From Moraxella boevrei DSM 14165 (GTDB lineage: Bacteria; Pseudomonadota; Gammaproteobacteria; Pseudomonadales; Moraxellaceae): DNA of 64,000 nucleotides. Under the pieces are notes generated by a model, which made no database searches, was not told where the DNA came from, and was given only the letters and a program-made list of their open reading frames with translations. The stretch lies in the NCBI RefSeq assembly GCF_000379845.1, contig NZ_KB903771.1, positions 119,532 to 183,531 on the forward strand, read 5' to 3'. The translations under genes were made by a program, and so were the position numbers. This document shows positions 16,254 through 26,808 of the stretch, in pieces; the first letter of the stretch is position 1; each line of letters opens with the position of its first letter.

Positions 16254-18029
16254 ATGATTTACAATGCCCCTATCCCTGAAATGCAGTTTATCTTAAATGA
16301 TGTGTTTAACGCTGAAAAATTTTGGCAAAATAACGAGCAATTATCACACCTAGATGCCGATACGGTTGGCATGATTTTAGAAGAAATGTCAAAATTCAGC
16401 AAAAATATGCTGTTACCACTTAACCGTACAGGCGATGAAGAAGGTGCAATTTATCTGGGTGACGGCAAAGTTGCCACGCCGAAAGGCTTTAAAGAGGCGT
16501 TTAAACAGTACGGTGATGGTGGCTGGATTGGGCTAGGTGGCGACCCAGAATTTGGCGGTCAAGGTATGCCAAAAATGGTCACCATGCTGTCTGATGAGAT
16601 GCTATTTTCTACCAATCAATCGTTTGCGTTGTATCCGAATTTATCTAGCGGTGCTTGTTTGTGTCTTTTGGCAAGTGGTTCAGAAGAACAGAAAAAAACC
16701 TATCTTGAAAAAATTTATTCAGGTGAGTGGACAGGCACAATGTGTCTAACCGAACCGCACGCAGGGACGGATTTGGGTATTATTAAGACCAAAGCTGTGC
16801 CGAACGATGACGGTTCATTCAATATTTCAGGTACAAAGATTTTTATTACCGCAGGTGAGCATGATTTATCTGAAAACATCATTCATTTAGTGCTTGCCAA
16901 AACGCCAAACGCCCCTGAAGGCTCAAAGGGGATTTCACTGTTTGTTGTGCCAAAGTTTTTGGTCAATGCGGACGGCTCGCTTGGTGAAAGAAACGCAGTT
17001 CAGGCAGGTTCTATTGAGCATAAAATGGGCATCAAGGGTTCGGCAACTTGCGTCATGAATTTTGACGGTGCGAAAGGCTGGCTGGTTGGTGCAGAAAACA
17101 CAGGGCTTGCCAGTATGTTTGTCATGATGAATTATGAACGCTTAACCATGGGTTTACAAGGGATTGGCGGTGCAGAATTGGCTTACCAAAACGCAGTCGC
17201 TTATGCCAATGAACGCATCCAAGGTCGTGCTGACAGTGGGGTAAAAAACCCTGAAAGGCAAGCCGATAGTATCATCCATCATGCAGACGTTCGCCGTATG
17301 CTATTAAATGCCAAAGTGATTAGCAAAGCATCACGCTGTTTTGCGATGTATGTGGCAAAAGAACTAGATACCGCCAAATTCAGCGATGATGCTAAAACCG
17401 TCAAAAAAGCATCCGACCGTGTGGCGTTACTCACCCCTGTCGCCAAAGCGTTTTTAACTGACCGTGGGCTTGAAGCCAGTATTGATTGTCAACAAGTGTT
17501 TGGCGGTCATGGTTACATCCGTGAATGGGGCATGGAACAAATCGTGCGTGATACTCGCATTAGTCAAATTTATGAAGGCACAAATGGCATTCAAGCATTA
17601 GACTTGTTAGGACGTAAAGTTGCCAAAAATGGCGGTGCATTTGTTAAAGATTTTGTTAAGGAAATCAAAGACTTTGCCGATAACATGACGACCAATCACG
17701 CTATTAAAACCACCATGAGCCATTCTGCCGACAAATTACTGGATTTAACCACATCGGTGCTGAGTAATCTTGATAAAAAAGACGAAATCAACGGCTGTGC
17801 GGTGGATTATCTACAAGCCTTTGGTTATGTGAGTTTTGCCTATATGTGGGGCTTGATGGTGGAAGCATCTGCCAAAAAAGGTGGTCAATTCGCTGAGGAT
17901 AAAGCTCGCCTTGCCGACTTTTATATCAGCCGTATGATGCCACGCCTAGACGCTCATATCGCTATGGTAAAAGCCACAAGTACGCCAATTATGGCATTTG
18001 ACGAAAGTTTTTTTGTTAGCAATGAATAA
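16254..18029 (+). CDS. Acyl-CoA dehydrogenase with C-terminal extension (DmdC/FadE-like)
   Basis: A 591-residue FAD-dependent acyl-CoA dehydrogenase of the long subfamily with a C-terminal extra domain, annotated in relatives as 3-methylmercaptopropionyl-CoA dehydrogenase-like or FadE-type. Visible core motifs: MCLTEPHAGTDLG (about 163-175), FNISGTKIFITAGEHD, the CQQVFGGHGYIREWGMEQIVRD segment around 410-432 and QIYEGTNGIQALDLLGRK. Residues after about 460 form the extra domain. It oxidises an acyl-CoA to the enoyl-CoA and hands electrons to electron transfer flavoprotein, whose genes etfBA lie 400 bp downstream on the same strand. The acyl substrate cannot be deduced. An AAGGAA ribosome binding site precedes the ATG. 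Confidence 0.92.
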   Translation: MIYNAPIPEMQFILNDVFNAEKFWQNNEQLSHLDADTVGMILEEMSKFSKNMLLPLNRTGDEEGAIYLGDGKVATPKGFKEAFKQYGDGGWIGLGGDPEFGGQGMPKMVTMLSDEMLFSTNQSFALYPNLSSGACLCLLASGSEEQKKTYLEKIYSGEWTGTMCLTEPHAGTDLGIIKTKAVPNDDGSFNISGTKIFITAGEHDLSENIIHLVLAKTPNAPEGSKGISLFVVPKFLVNADGSLGERNAVQAGSIEHKMGIKGSATCVMNFDGAKGWLVGAENTGLASMFVMMNYERLTMGLQGIGGAELAYQNAVAYANERIQGRADSGVKNPERQADSIIHHADVRRMLLNAKVISKASRCFAMYVAKELDTAKFSDDAKTVKKASDRVALLTPVAKAFLTDRGLEASIDCQQVFGGHGYIREWGMEQIVRDTRISQIYEGTNGIQALDLLGRKVAKNGGAFVKDFVKEIKDFADNMTTNHAIKTTMSHSADKLLDLTTSVLSNLDKKDEINGCAVDYLQAFGYVSFAYMWGLMVEASAKKGGQFAEDKARLADFYISRMMPRLDAHIAMVKATSTPIMAFDESFFVSNE

Positions 18030-18128
18030 ATTTTTCCCTTAGCCCAATAACCTATGCTATGATAGTTTGGCAAAGCTATCTTGTTAAAGCATTTTAATAA
18101 AACAAACATCTATTTATCGGAGTTTTTT

Positions 18129-18275
18129 ATGAAAAAAATTATGCTGTTATCACTTGCTATCATTTCTTCAATGGTAGCTTCCCAAACCTTTGCTTGTGGT
18201 GAACACCAACAGCCTAAGAAAAAAACCATCATCACAGAGTCCACTGCAAAAACAAGTGTAAAAACCAATAAGTAA
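18129..18275 (+). CDS. Small secreted protein of 48 residues, function unknown
   Basis: An ATG at 18129, preceded by GGAG, opens a 48-codon gene. Residues 1-19 form a clear signal peptide (MKKIMLLSLAIISSMVASQ) with a likely cleavage after a TFA motif at about residue 22. The mature peptide is about 26 residues, Lys/Thr-rich, with a single cysteine in ACGEHQQPKKK. That cysteine sits right after the expected cleavage site and could be mistaken for a lipobox, but the preceding TFA is not a good lipobox. It lies between the acyl-CoA dehydrogenase and etfB genes. I do not recognise a family. Confidence 0.6.
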   Translation: MKKIMLLSLAIISSMVASQTFACGEHQQPKKKTIITESTAKTSVKTNK

Positions 18276-18434
18276 CTGATTAGTACTTGACTGAGTGTAA
18301 AGTTTATCGCATGATAGTCAAGACAATTTTTTTTAATGGCTTTTGTAAGATTATGTTTTAACAAATTGAGAAAGCTTTGTTTAATCTTACAAAAATTTAG
18401 TGTTAAAGTTTTTTAAACAACAAACGAGGAACGT

Positions 18435-19184
18435 ATGAAAGCATTAGTCGCAGTTAAGCGTGTCGTTGATTATAACGTCAAAATTCGTGTAAAAGCCGAC
18501 AATTCAGGTGTTGAATTGGCAAATGTCAAAATGTCGGTTAACCCTTTTGATGAAATCGCTGTAGAAGAAGCGGTTCGTTTAAAAGAAAAAGGTGTGGTGA
18601 CTGAGATTGTCGTGGTATCAATCGGTGCAAAAGAAGCCCAAGAACAAATCCGTGGTGCCATGGCACTGGGTGCTGACCGTGGTATTTTGGTGGAAACCAA
18701 CGACACCGTGCGTCCATTACAAATCGCAAAAATCCTAAAATCTGTCGCAGAAAGTGAAAATGCCGACTTGATTTTGCTAGGCAAACAAGCGATTGACGAT
18801 GACAACAACCAAACAGGTCAAATGTTAGCAGCATTAATGGGTATCGGTCAAGGTACCTTCGCTTCTGAAGTGAATGTTGAAGGCGGTGCGGTAAAAGTAA
18901 CCCGTGAAGTGGATGGTGGCTTACAAACTGTTGAATTAGCGTTACCTGCCGTGATTACCACCGATTTGCGTTTAAATGAACCACGCTATGCCAAATTACC
19001 AAACATCATGGCAGCCAAGAAAAAACCACTTGACAGCAAAACCCCTGCAGATTTTGGCGTAGATACCACGTCAAATATCCAAGTAATCAAAGTCACCCCA
19101 CCTGCAGAACGTCAAGCGGGCGTGAAAGTAGCGTCAGTGGATGCGTTGATTGACAAACTAAAAAATGAAGCAAAAGTGATTTAA
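18435..19184 (+). CDS. etfB: Electron transfer flavoprotein subunit beta
   Basis: A 249-residue EtfB, the AMP-binding subunit of the heterodimeric electron transfer flavoprotein. It carries electrons from acyl-CoA dehydrogenases to ETF:ubiquinone oxidoreductase. The start [19 protein letters not shown], the [13 protein letters not shown] segment and the signature [29 protein letters not shown] are typical. The length matches the family. etfA follows 71 bp downstream on the same strand. A GAGGAACGT ribosome binding site precedes the ATG. Confidence 0.96.
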   Translation: MKALVAVKRVVDYNVKIRVKADNSGVELANVKMSVNPFDEIAVEEAVRLKEKGVVTEIVVVSIGAKEAQEQIRGAMALGADRGILVETNDTVRPLQIAKILKSVAESENADLILLGKQAIDDDNNQTGQMLAALMGIGQGTFASEVNVEGGAVKVTREVDGGLQTVELALPAVITTDLRLNEPRYAKLPNIMAAKKKPLDSKTPADFGVDTTSNIQVIKVTPPAERQAGVKVASVDALIDKLKNEAKVI

Positions 19185-19255
19185 TCGCCTTTCACGCATT
19201 AAAATCTTTTTTTAACTTTGTTTTTTTTAATGATAAAGAATAAAAGGAAACTCTT

Positions 19256-20185
19256 ATGACCGTTTTAGTTTATGCAGAACACGATAATAATGAATTAAAA
19301 AAAGCCACGTTGAACACTATCACCGCAGGTCAAAAAATCGGCGGTGACGTGGTTGTCTTGGTAGCGGGTTCAGGTTGTCAAGCCGTCGCTGACCAAGCGA
19401 GCAAAATCGCAGGTGTGAGCAAAGTTTTGTTAGCGGATAATGGCGTTTATGCCAATCAATTAGCTGAAAATGTAGCAAAATTAGTTGTTGGTTTGGCAGG
19501 TGATTATAGCCATATTTTAGCCCCTGCGACTACCACGGGCAAAAACTTTATGCCACGTGTAGCGGCATTGCTTGATGTGAACATGGTTTCAGATATCACG
19601 GCGGTGATTGATGCCGAGACCTTTGAGCGTCCAATCTATGCAGGTAATGCCATTGCAACGGTAAAAAACACCGAAAGCAAAAAAGTCATCACCGTGCGTG
19701 GGACAGCATTTGACGTGGCAGGCGAAGGCGGTTCAGCCCCTGTGGAAGCGGTTTCTGCAGTAGAAGATTTAGGTAAATCAAAATTTGTCGGCGAAGAGTT
19801 GGCAAAATCTGAACGCCCAGAATTAACGTCTGCTGAAATCATCGTATCAGGTGGGCGTGCGTTGGGTAATAGCGAAAACTTCAAAACCTACCTTGAGCCA
19901 CTGGTGGACAAGCTAGGTGCAGCCATGGGTGCATCTCGTGCCGCCGTTGACGCAGGCTACGTACCAAACGATTTGCAAGTGGGTCAAACAGGTAAAATCG
20001 TCGCACCAAACTTGTACGTTGCGGTGGGTATCTCTGGGGCAATTCAGCACTTGGCAGGTATGAAAGACTCTAAAGTCATCGTTGCGATTAACAATGACCC
20101 AGAAGCACCGATTTCTCAAGTGGCGGATTATTTCTTGGAAGGTGATTTGTTCCAAGTATTGCCAGAATTGACTAGCAAACTATAA
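19256..20185 (+). CDS. etfA: Electron transfer flavoprotein subunit alpha
   Basis: A 309-residue EtfA, the FAD-binding subunit paired with EtfB. The C-terminal FAD domain holds the signature YVPNDLQVGQTGKIVAPNLY followed by GISGAIQHLAGMKDSKVIVAIN and NNDPEAPISQVADY. An N-terminal domain (residues 1-190) matches EtfB in fold. An AAAGGAAA ribosome binding site precedes the ATG. A strong intrinsic terminator 27 bp past the stop ends the etfBA transcript. Confidence 0.96.
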   Translation: MTVLVYAEHDNNELKKATLNTITAGQKIGGDVVVLVAGSGCQAVADQASKIAGVSKVLLADNGVYANQLAENVAKLVVGLAGDYSHILAPATTTGKNFMPRVAALLDVNMVSDITAVIDAETFERPIYAGNAIATVKNTESKKVITVRGTAFDVAGEGGSAPVEAVSAVEDLGKSKFVGEELAKSERPELTSAEIIVSGGRALGNSENFKTYLEPLVDKLGAAMGASRAAVDAGYVPNDLQVGQTGKIVAPNLYVAVGISGAIQHLAGMKDSKVIVAINNDPEAPISQVADYFLEGDLFQVLPELTSKL

Positions 20186-20211
20186 AAACTTTATAGTTTT
20201 TCTACATTGGC

Positions 20212-20245
20212 AAAAAAGCAATTAGAAAACTCTAGTTGCTTTTTT
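20212..20245 (+). terminator. Intrinsic terminator after etfA
   Basis: AAAAAAGCAA and TTGCTTTTTT form a perfect stem extended by TTAG/CTAG around an AAAACT loop. The 3' T-run directly follows. It lies 27 bp after the etfA stop. Confidence 0.85.
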
Positions 20246-20312
20246 GTGTGTTTAACGCTAGGATAAATCGTTTCGCACATTTAACAAACCCAACCTTATT
20301 ACAATTAATTTT

Positions 20313-21770
20313 ATGCCACGCCACACCCCTACCACACCTGTTGCCAATCGTAAAACCGTACAACGTTTGACCCAATCTGCCCAAGATGATTTTTTGTTAG
20401 CCTTATTGGACGAAGATAAAGCGTTAACTAAAGACGATAGCATTAATGCCCAACATCAAGCGATTAGCGAGCAATTTTACGAGCAACGTCAGTACCAAGA
20501 CCAATACGAAGCAAAGCAAGCCGAACTGCAAGATACCACGCTCAACCTTGCCGACTATCTGCAAGCGGTGCAACTGGTGATTAACGAAACTTTTGCCCAT
20601 AGCGTGTGGGTAAAAGCGGAAATCCGCAGTGTCTTTAGCAAAGGCGGACATTTTTATTTTGAACTGGCGGATAAAGATGAGACTGGCAGAGTTACCGCAA
20701 GCTGTCGTGGCAATCTGTGGCGACATACCGCTAGTGGCGTGATACGGCGTTTTGAACAGACCACGGGCATAAGCCTAGATAAAGGTTTAAATGGGCTGTT
20801 TAAAGTAACGGCAAATTTTCATCCGCAATACGGTTTTTCGGTAACGATTTTGGACATTGACCCAAGTTTTACCTTGGGTGAAATGGCTCAAAAATACCAA
20901 CAAATGTTAACAAAATTAGCGGATAATGGCTTGTTAACCCTAAATCAATCGCTTGCTATGCCATTTGATATTCAAAATGTGTTGGTAATCGCTCCAGAAA
21001 ATGCCGCAGGGTTGGGTGATTTTCGGGCAGATGCCAACCATTTGCAACGCACAGGGGCGTGTCAGTTTTTTTATCAGCACGCCACCTTTCAAGGCAACCA
21101 CGCCCCTGACAGTATCCGCCAAGCCATTGTAACAGGGCTTGCCAACCTGCAAGCCCAACAGATTTCACCTGATATTTTGGTGATTATCCGTGGCGGGGGG
21201 GCGGTCGGCGATTTGGCGTATTTGAACGATTACGAACTATCGGCATTGCTTGCCGAACTGCCATTGCCGGTGTGGATTGGGGTTGGGCATGAGCGAGACC
21301 GTGTGCTGTTGGACGAAGTGGCTCACACCAGTTTTGACACACCATCTAAGGTGATAGTCGCTATTCGTGAACATTTATCAAGAATTACCCAATCTGCAAA
21401 AAACGCTTTTTTTCAGATTGAAAAAATCAGCCAACAACGAATTTTACATTATAGACAACAAGTTAACCAACCATTATTGCAAATTGAACAATTAGCAAAA
21501 CAACAACTTAGCCTTACCAAACAACAAACTGAGCAACAATTAGAAAATATCAAATACGCCAGTTTTCAACAAATCAAACACGCTCGGCAACAAACCGACC
21601 AATTACGCACGGTGATTTTATTACAAAATCCTAAAAATATCCTTAATCAAGGCTACAGTATCGTACGCAATGAACAACAGCAAATCATAACTTCGGTCAA
21701 CCAAATTCAACCACAACAAACCTTAACCATTGAATTGAAAGACGGTGTCGCACAAGTTACTGTTACTTAG
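20313..21770 (+). CDS. xseA: Exodeoxyribonuclease VII large subunit
   Basis: A 485-residue catalytic subunit of exonuclease VII, which degrades single-stranded DNA in both directions. The OB-fold domain starts at about residue 75 (LADYLQAVQLVINETFAHSVWVKAEIRSV). The catalytic domain includes GRGGGAVGDLAYLNDYELS-like sequence (here IIRGGGAVGDLAYLND), PVWIGVGHERDRVLLDEVAHTSFDTPS and a Gln-rich coiled coil of about 100 residues. It ends with GYSIVRN, typical for XseA. The first 70 residues are an extra polar, Gln-rich extension with no internal ATG, so either the extension is real or a non-ATG start is used. xseB follows 33 bp later. Confidence 0.94.
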   Translation: MPRHTPTTPVANRKTVQRLTQSAQDDFLLALLDEDKALTKDDSINAQHQAISEQFYEQRQYQDQYEAKQAELQDTTLNLADYLQAVQLVINETFAHSVWVKAEIRSVFSKGGHFYFELADKDETGRVTASCRGNLWRHTASGVIRRFEQTTGISLDKGLNGLFKVTANFHPQYGFSVTILDIDPSFTLGEMAQKYQQMLTKLADNGLLTLNQSLAMPFDIQNVLVIAPENAAGLGDFRADANHLQRTGACQFFYQHATFQGNHAPDSIRQAIVTGLANLQAQQISPDILVIIRGGGAVGDLAYLNDYELSALLAELPLPVWIGVGHERDRVLLDEVAHTSFDTPSKVIVAIREHLSRITQSAKNAFFQIEKISQQRILHYRQQVNQPLLQIEQLAKQQLSLTKQQTEQQLENIKYASFQQIKHARQQTDQLRTVILLQNPKNILNQGYSIVRNEQQQIITSVNQIQPQQTLTIELKDGVAQVTVT

Positions 21771-21803
21771 TGTTATTTTTTACGAATTTTTAATAGGTAT
21801 TTT

Positions 21804-22004
21804 ATGCAAACTAATCAAGATTTTCAGTCCGCTTATGACGTGTTACAACACAACGCCAAACTACTACAGCAAACTCAACAGCCAAATATTGACGAGTTGA
21901 TGCAAATCGTGTCCGAGTCTATCAGTGCTTATCAAGTTTGCCAAACTCGAATTGATGCAATAGAAAAGGCGTTACAACAAGCGTTTGAACAGGCGGAAAC
22001 TTAA
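21804..22004 (+). CDS. xseB: Exodeoxyribonuclease VII small subunit
   Basis: A 66-residue helical protein matching XseB in size and pattern: DFQSAYDVLQHNAKLL, then ISAYQVCQTRIDAIEKALQQAF, two amphipathic helices. It binds the XseA coiled coil to complete exonuclease VII. It lies 33 bp downstream of xseA, the usual pairing. Sequence conservation in this family is low, so the position next to xseA is the strongest evidence. Confidence 0.85.
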   Translation: MQTNQDFQSAYDVLQHNAKLLQQTQQPNIDELMQIVSESISAYQVCQTRIDAIEKALQQAFEQAET

Positions 22005-22030
22005 GCTATTCGTAAAATATTTTGGTTAAA

Positions 22031-22498
22031 TCACCAAACTTTTTGAGCAGTTTTTCCAATTTGAAAGCCTGAACCTTTGGTATTGGTACATTGCATCCCT
22101 GTTGTTAAGCTGGTGCATTGCCAACCGTCGCATCTAATGGTTTGACCATATTGCAAAACAGGCAATTGCATGTTCCAAAATATATCACCGTGGCAAGCAC
22201 CGTCATATTCGGCTTTGCCTGTTTTAAATACGGAATAACCTGCTGTCCAGCCCAAATATTGCTCGCAATCTTTTTGTTCTTGGGTAGGTTTGAAGTTGTT
22301 GGTACGTTCAAAAATGTGGCAACTGACACCGCTTTTGTATTTTGGGGAAACATCTTGATCAGCTATAGTGTCTCCCATGCAGACGATGTTACCACTTGGT
22401 GATTTAAAGTTTTTGGCAAAAAAATCATCTGAATAATCAACGGCATAGGCGTTGATAGATAGACAAAACACGCTAAGCGTTAAAAATAGTTTTTTCAT
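22031..22498 (-). CDS. Secreted DUF6636-like protein, function unknown
   Basis: A 155-residue protein with a signal peptide (MKKLFLTLSVFCLSINAYA, cleavage at about residue 19). The mature part has the pattern FKSPSGNIVCMGD near the start, a DCEQYLGW block, LPVLQYGQTIRCDGWQCTS and MQCTNTKGSGFQIGK. This is the layout of DUF6636 proteins, with about seven cysteines in the mature chain likely paired in the periplasm. The function is unknown. It converges with xseB and follows purB on the same strand after a terminator, so it is probably a separate transcript. Confidence 0.8.
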   Translation of the reverse strand: MKKLFLTLSVFCLSINAYAVDYSDDFFAKNFKSPSGNIVCMGDTIADQDVSPKYKSGVSCHIFERTNNFKPTQEQKDCEQYLGWTAGYSVFKTGKAEYDGACHGDIFWNMQLPVLQYGQTIRCDGWQCTSLTTGMQCTNTKGSGFQIGKTAQKVW

Positions 22499-22568
22499 AA
22501 AAATGCCTTGTTAACTTGTGAAAAGGATCAGTTATCTTAACTTGAAAAAATAAATTTTTCAATCCAAC

Positions 22569-22599
22569 AAAAAAGCGTAAGAAAATTCCCACGCTTTTT
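22569..22599 (-). terminator. Intrinsic terminator after purB
   Basis: AAAAAGCGT and ACGCTTTTT pair across the loop AAGAAAATTCCC. The stem has A and T runs on both sides so it can act in either direction. It lies 11 bp past the purB stop. Confidence 0.8.
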
Positions 22600-22609
22600 A
22601 TTTGGTAAA

Positions 22610-24007
<1,398 letters not shown>

Positions 24008-24231
24008 CTATTGTTCAATTTAGGGTGATAAAAATAAAGATATTATAACAGATTGATGTGATTTATTTAAGCAAGAATCAGGGTTGATAATCTTAAAAAT
24101 AAGTGATAGACTTAAAAGAATGATTATCGCAGTTACCATGATAATATTGTCTGTTAATCTTCTTAAAACAAAATAAAACTATTCAACATCATATCATCGT
24201 ACCATTATCCAAGATAAACCTTACAAAATAC

Positions 24232-25332
24232 TCAAAACTTTTTAAAATCCACCAACTGCATATGTGGATATGGTGTTAAAATCCCTTCATTATCAAGGGC
24301 TTGCTTAATCGCTTCTCGCATATTTTCTTTGATGACAGGCATTCTAGCAACGTGTGGTGGATTGACCCAAAATCGCACAATAAAATGTACCCCAAAATCG
24401 CCAATTTTATCCACGGTGGCACTCGGTGCAGGGCGTTGGTTAATTTCTTTGACATCTTTTAAAATGTCTAAAATCACTTCACGAGCTTGTTCAATGTCGG
24501 TTTCTAACGAAATTCGCACGTCAATGTCAAACCGAATTAAACTTTTTGAGGTTAAATTCACCACTTCCGCCGAGGCCACGGTTGAATTAGGAAAAATTAC
24601 CGTGATATTGTCTCGTGTCAAAATCTGCGTGGTACGTAACGCAATCTGTACGACTTTGCCTTCCTTACCGTTAATATTCACCCAGTCGCCGACTTGAAAA
24701 GATTGCTCCACCAAAATAGTAATTCCTGCGATAAAATTTGCTAACGTGGACTGAGCGGCAAAGCCGACCGCAATCCCTGCAATCCCAAGACCTGCCACCA
24801 CCGACACAATGTCAAATCCAAACTGGGACAAAATACTAGCAAGCCACAACGTAATAATCAACACTGACAATAAATTATGCAACAATTGTTCAATAGACGC
24901 ATTTAAACCATAATTTTTGAGCATTTTTTCCATTAAATAGCCCAAATTGTACCAAATCAAGTAAAACAACACGGACCATACCCCTGCTTTTGCAGTCGCT
25001 CGCACGGTCTCTGCTTCAAAATTAAGCTGGCTCATCACCGCAAGCGTACTGGAAAACAGCCACAATAAACGAGCAAATAACCGCATGACTTTATAGGGTT
25101 TATTTTCTTTATTTTTACCCAATCGGCTTTTGCGGATAATCAGCACGGTAAACCAGTAAACAAGCCACACCACAAATAGCAACAGCACAATCTTGACCGC
25201 AACACTGGCGATTTTTGACAAATGAAACGACCAGTTGACGACTTCATCTTCTAGTGAACCGCCAATCGCTTGATAAAAATCAAAATATAAATCGTTATAA
25301 ATCTGTTCAAAAAAATCTTTAAAAGGCTTCAT
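24232..25332 (-). CDS. Small-conductance mechanosensitive channel family protein
   Basis: A 366-residue MscS-type channel. Three to five N-terminal membrane helices end in the pore helix VVAGLGIAGIAVGFAAQSTLANFIAGI. The beta domain follows (FQVGDWVNINGKEGKVVQIALRTTQI and NITVIFPNSTV), then the alpha/beta C-terminal domain. This is the second MscS-family protein in the window; it is not similar in length or N-terminus to the one at 6064-7710. It begins 6 bp after the stop of the bcp-type peroxiredoxin gene and so is probably cotranscribed with it. Confidence 0.9.
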   Translation of the reverse strand: MKPFKDFFEQIYNDLYFDFYQAIGGSLEDEVVNWSFHLSKIASVAVKIVLLLFVVWLVYWFTVLIIRKSRLGKNKENKPYKVMRLFARLLWLFSSTLAVMSQLNFEAETVRATAKAGVWSVLFYLIWYNLGYLMEKMLKNYGLNASIEQLLHNLLSVLIITLWLASILSQFGFDIVSVVAGLGIAGIAVGFAAQSTLANFIAGITILVEQSFQVGDWVNINGKEGKVVQIALRTTQILTRDNITVIFPNSTVASAEVVNLTSKSLIRFDIDVRISLETDIEQAREVILDILKDVKEINQRPAPSATVDKIGDFGVHFIVRFWVNPPHVARMPVIKENMREAIKQALDNEGILTPYPHMQLVDFKKF

Positions 25333-25338
25333 GGTAAA

Positions 25339-25818
25339 TTAGTGTTGCAACATTGCCAATAATTTTTCAACGTGTCCTTTTGCTTTGACGTTGCGTAATT
25401 CATGCACAAGTTTAGCATTTTTGTCAAAAACAAAGGTAGAACGCACGACACCCAGATAGGTTTTGCCGTATAATTGCTTTTCGCCAATCACGCCAAAATA
25501 TTGACATAATTGCTCATCACTATCGCTAATCAGGGGAAAATTAATCGCCTTGGCTTGGATAAATTTTTCGTGGCTTTTAACGCTATCACGAGACACACCG
25601 ATAATCTGATAACCGAGTTTGGCAAATTCGGTAGAGAACTGGCTAAAATCTTGGGCTTGCACGCTACAACCTGCGGTATTGTCTTTGGGATAAAAATAAA
25701 CAATCAATCCGATATCGTTTTTGGTAACATAATCGGTTAAAATAAGCGGTTGTTGCTCACAGCCTTGTTCGGTGGCGACCACACTGGTTAAACAAAAGTC
25801 GGGTAAAATAATAGACAT
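25339..25818 (-). CDS. bcp: Thioredoxin-dependent peroxiredoxin, Bcp/PrxQ type
   Basis: A 159-residue AhpC/TSA-fold peroxidase that reduces hydrogen peroxide and organic hydroperoxides using thioredoxin. The peroxidatic cysteine is in DNTAGCSVQAQDFSQ (around residue 50), close to the usual TPGCT-E motif but with AGCS. The second cysteine of PrxQ, five residues on, is replaced here (Q/A), while a later cysteine occurs in DEQLCQYFGV. The typical ISRDS-like GVSRDSVKSHEKF and STFVFDKNAKLVHELRNV strands are present. It is the first gene of a short operon with the mechanosensitive channel. Confidence 0.9.
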   Translation of the reverse strand: MSIILPDFCLTSVVATEQGCEQQPLILTDYVTKNDIGLIVYFYPKDNTAGCSVQAQDFSQFSTEFAKLGYQIIGVSRDSVKSHEKFIQAKAINFPLISDSDEQLCQYFGVIGEKQLYGKTYLGVVRSTFVFDKNAKLVHELRNVKAKGHVEKLLAMLQH

Positions 25819-25947
25819 GGTAATTTTCCTGTTTTTTTTGGTAAAAACTTATCGTATTATACCCATGTTTGGCAACAGTTGTAAAAGCATATTTGGCATA
25901 ATTTGCCGATAAATAGTTGATAATAAATTGATAGTAGAAGGTGATTT

Positions 25948-26775
25948 ATGAAAGTTGTATGTCAGGGTTGTGGGCAACGTCTGCCAAACACCGCCGTATT
26001 ATGTCCAAATTGTGGTGAACGCCATTTTTTGCCCGAAGACCAATCACCGATTACAGGCATAGATATGTCGCTATCCTTGCCAAATATATCGCAGGAAAAA
26101 ACCGATAAAAGCACGTATCAAACGAATTTTGAGCAATCTAGTTACCAACAAAATAGCTATCAAACCGCTTACCAATCCAAAAGTGATGATGATAAAGTTA
26201 ACAAAAATCATCGTGTTAAAAGCGATTATCCATCCTATGATTATTCAAAAATTCATAAAAAAACAATTGACGAGCAACCAACTTATCAAAGCGAATTTGG
26301 CAATAAAAATTTCAACGAACATTCAGCCTTACCGCCCAAACGGTATGCGGATAAACGAGCAAGCCAAATGCAATATACAAGCACGGTTCGGCGAGGTATG
26401 GCGTGGGTGTTTGATGCGGTCATTGTGATGGTATTGTTGGGGCTTGGTTATCAATTTGCATTGCCACCATTGCTAAAAATAGCAGGCATGACAGCATTAA
26501 ATGAAGCCACACTGACGGTGATTGCCGTTGATGGGTATCTGTTGTATATGGCGGTTTTTAGCTGTATGAGCCGACAGGCAACGATTGGCAAGATGATTAT
26601 GGGCTTATGGATTTTTGACACGTCAGGGCAACGCATTGGCTTTTTTCATGCCTTAATCCGAGAAATTGTAAAACTTGTGTTGGCACCGTTATTTTTTGTG
26701 GCATGGTTCACCGCTCGTAAACAAAATTTGGCAGATTTAGTCAGCCGAACCGTGGTGTTGTATGACCCTGTTTAA
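25948..26775 (+). CDS. Zinc-ribbon and RDD domain membrane protein
   Basis: A 275-residue protein in three parts. Residues 1-27 are a zinc ribbon with CQGCG and CPNCG (C5, C8, C19, C22). Residues 28-145 are a low-complexity linker rich in Ser, Tyr, Gln and Asn. Residues 148-275 are an RDD domain with three membrane helices, beginning VRRGMAWVFDAVIVMVLLGLG and including the TIGKMIMGLWIFDTSGQRIGFFHALIREIVK block. RDD proteins are linked with transport or membrane homeostasis, but no activity can be assigned here. It lies 33 bp upstream of a SEDS-family gene, with a penicillin-binding protein after that, which suggests a role in an envelope pathway. Confidence 0.85.
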   Translation: MKVVCQGCGQRLPNTAVLCPNCGERHFLPEDQSPITGIDMSLSLPNISQEKTDKSTYQTNFEQSSYQQNSYQTAYQSKSDDDKVNKNHRVKSDYPSYDYSKIHKKTIDEQPTYQSEFGNKNFNEHSALPPKRYADKRASQMQYTSTVRRGMAWVFDAVIVMVLLGLGYQFALPPLLKIAGMTALNEATLTVIAVDGYLLYMAVFSCMSRQATIGKMIMGLWIFDTSGQRIGFFHALIREIVKLVLAPLFFVAWFTARKQNLADLVSRTVVLYDPV

Positions 26776-26808
26776 TTTTTTAAAACATTTTTAAAATGGA
26801 TAAAATCA

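Noticed and set aside
24110..24170. Possible Fur box near purB
   Set aside because: AATGATTATCGCAG and ATGATAATATT look Fur-like only in part. No 19-bp match to GATAATGATAATCATTATC can be built.
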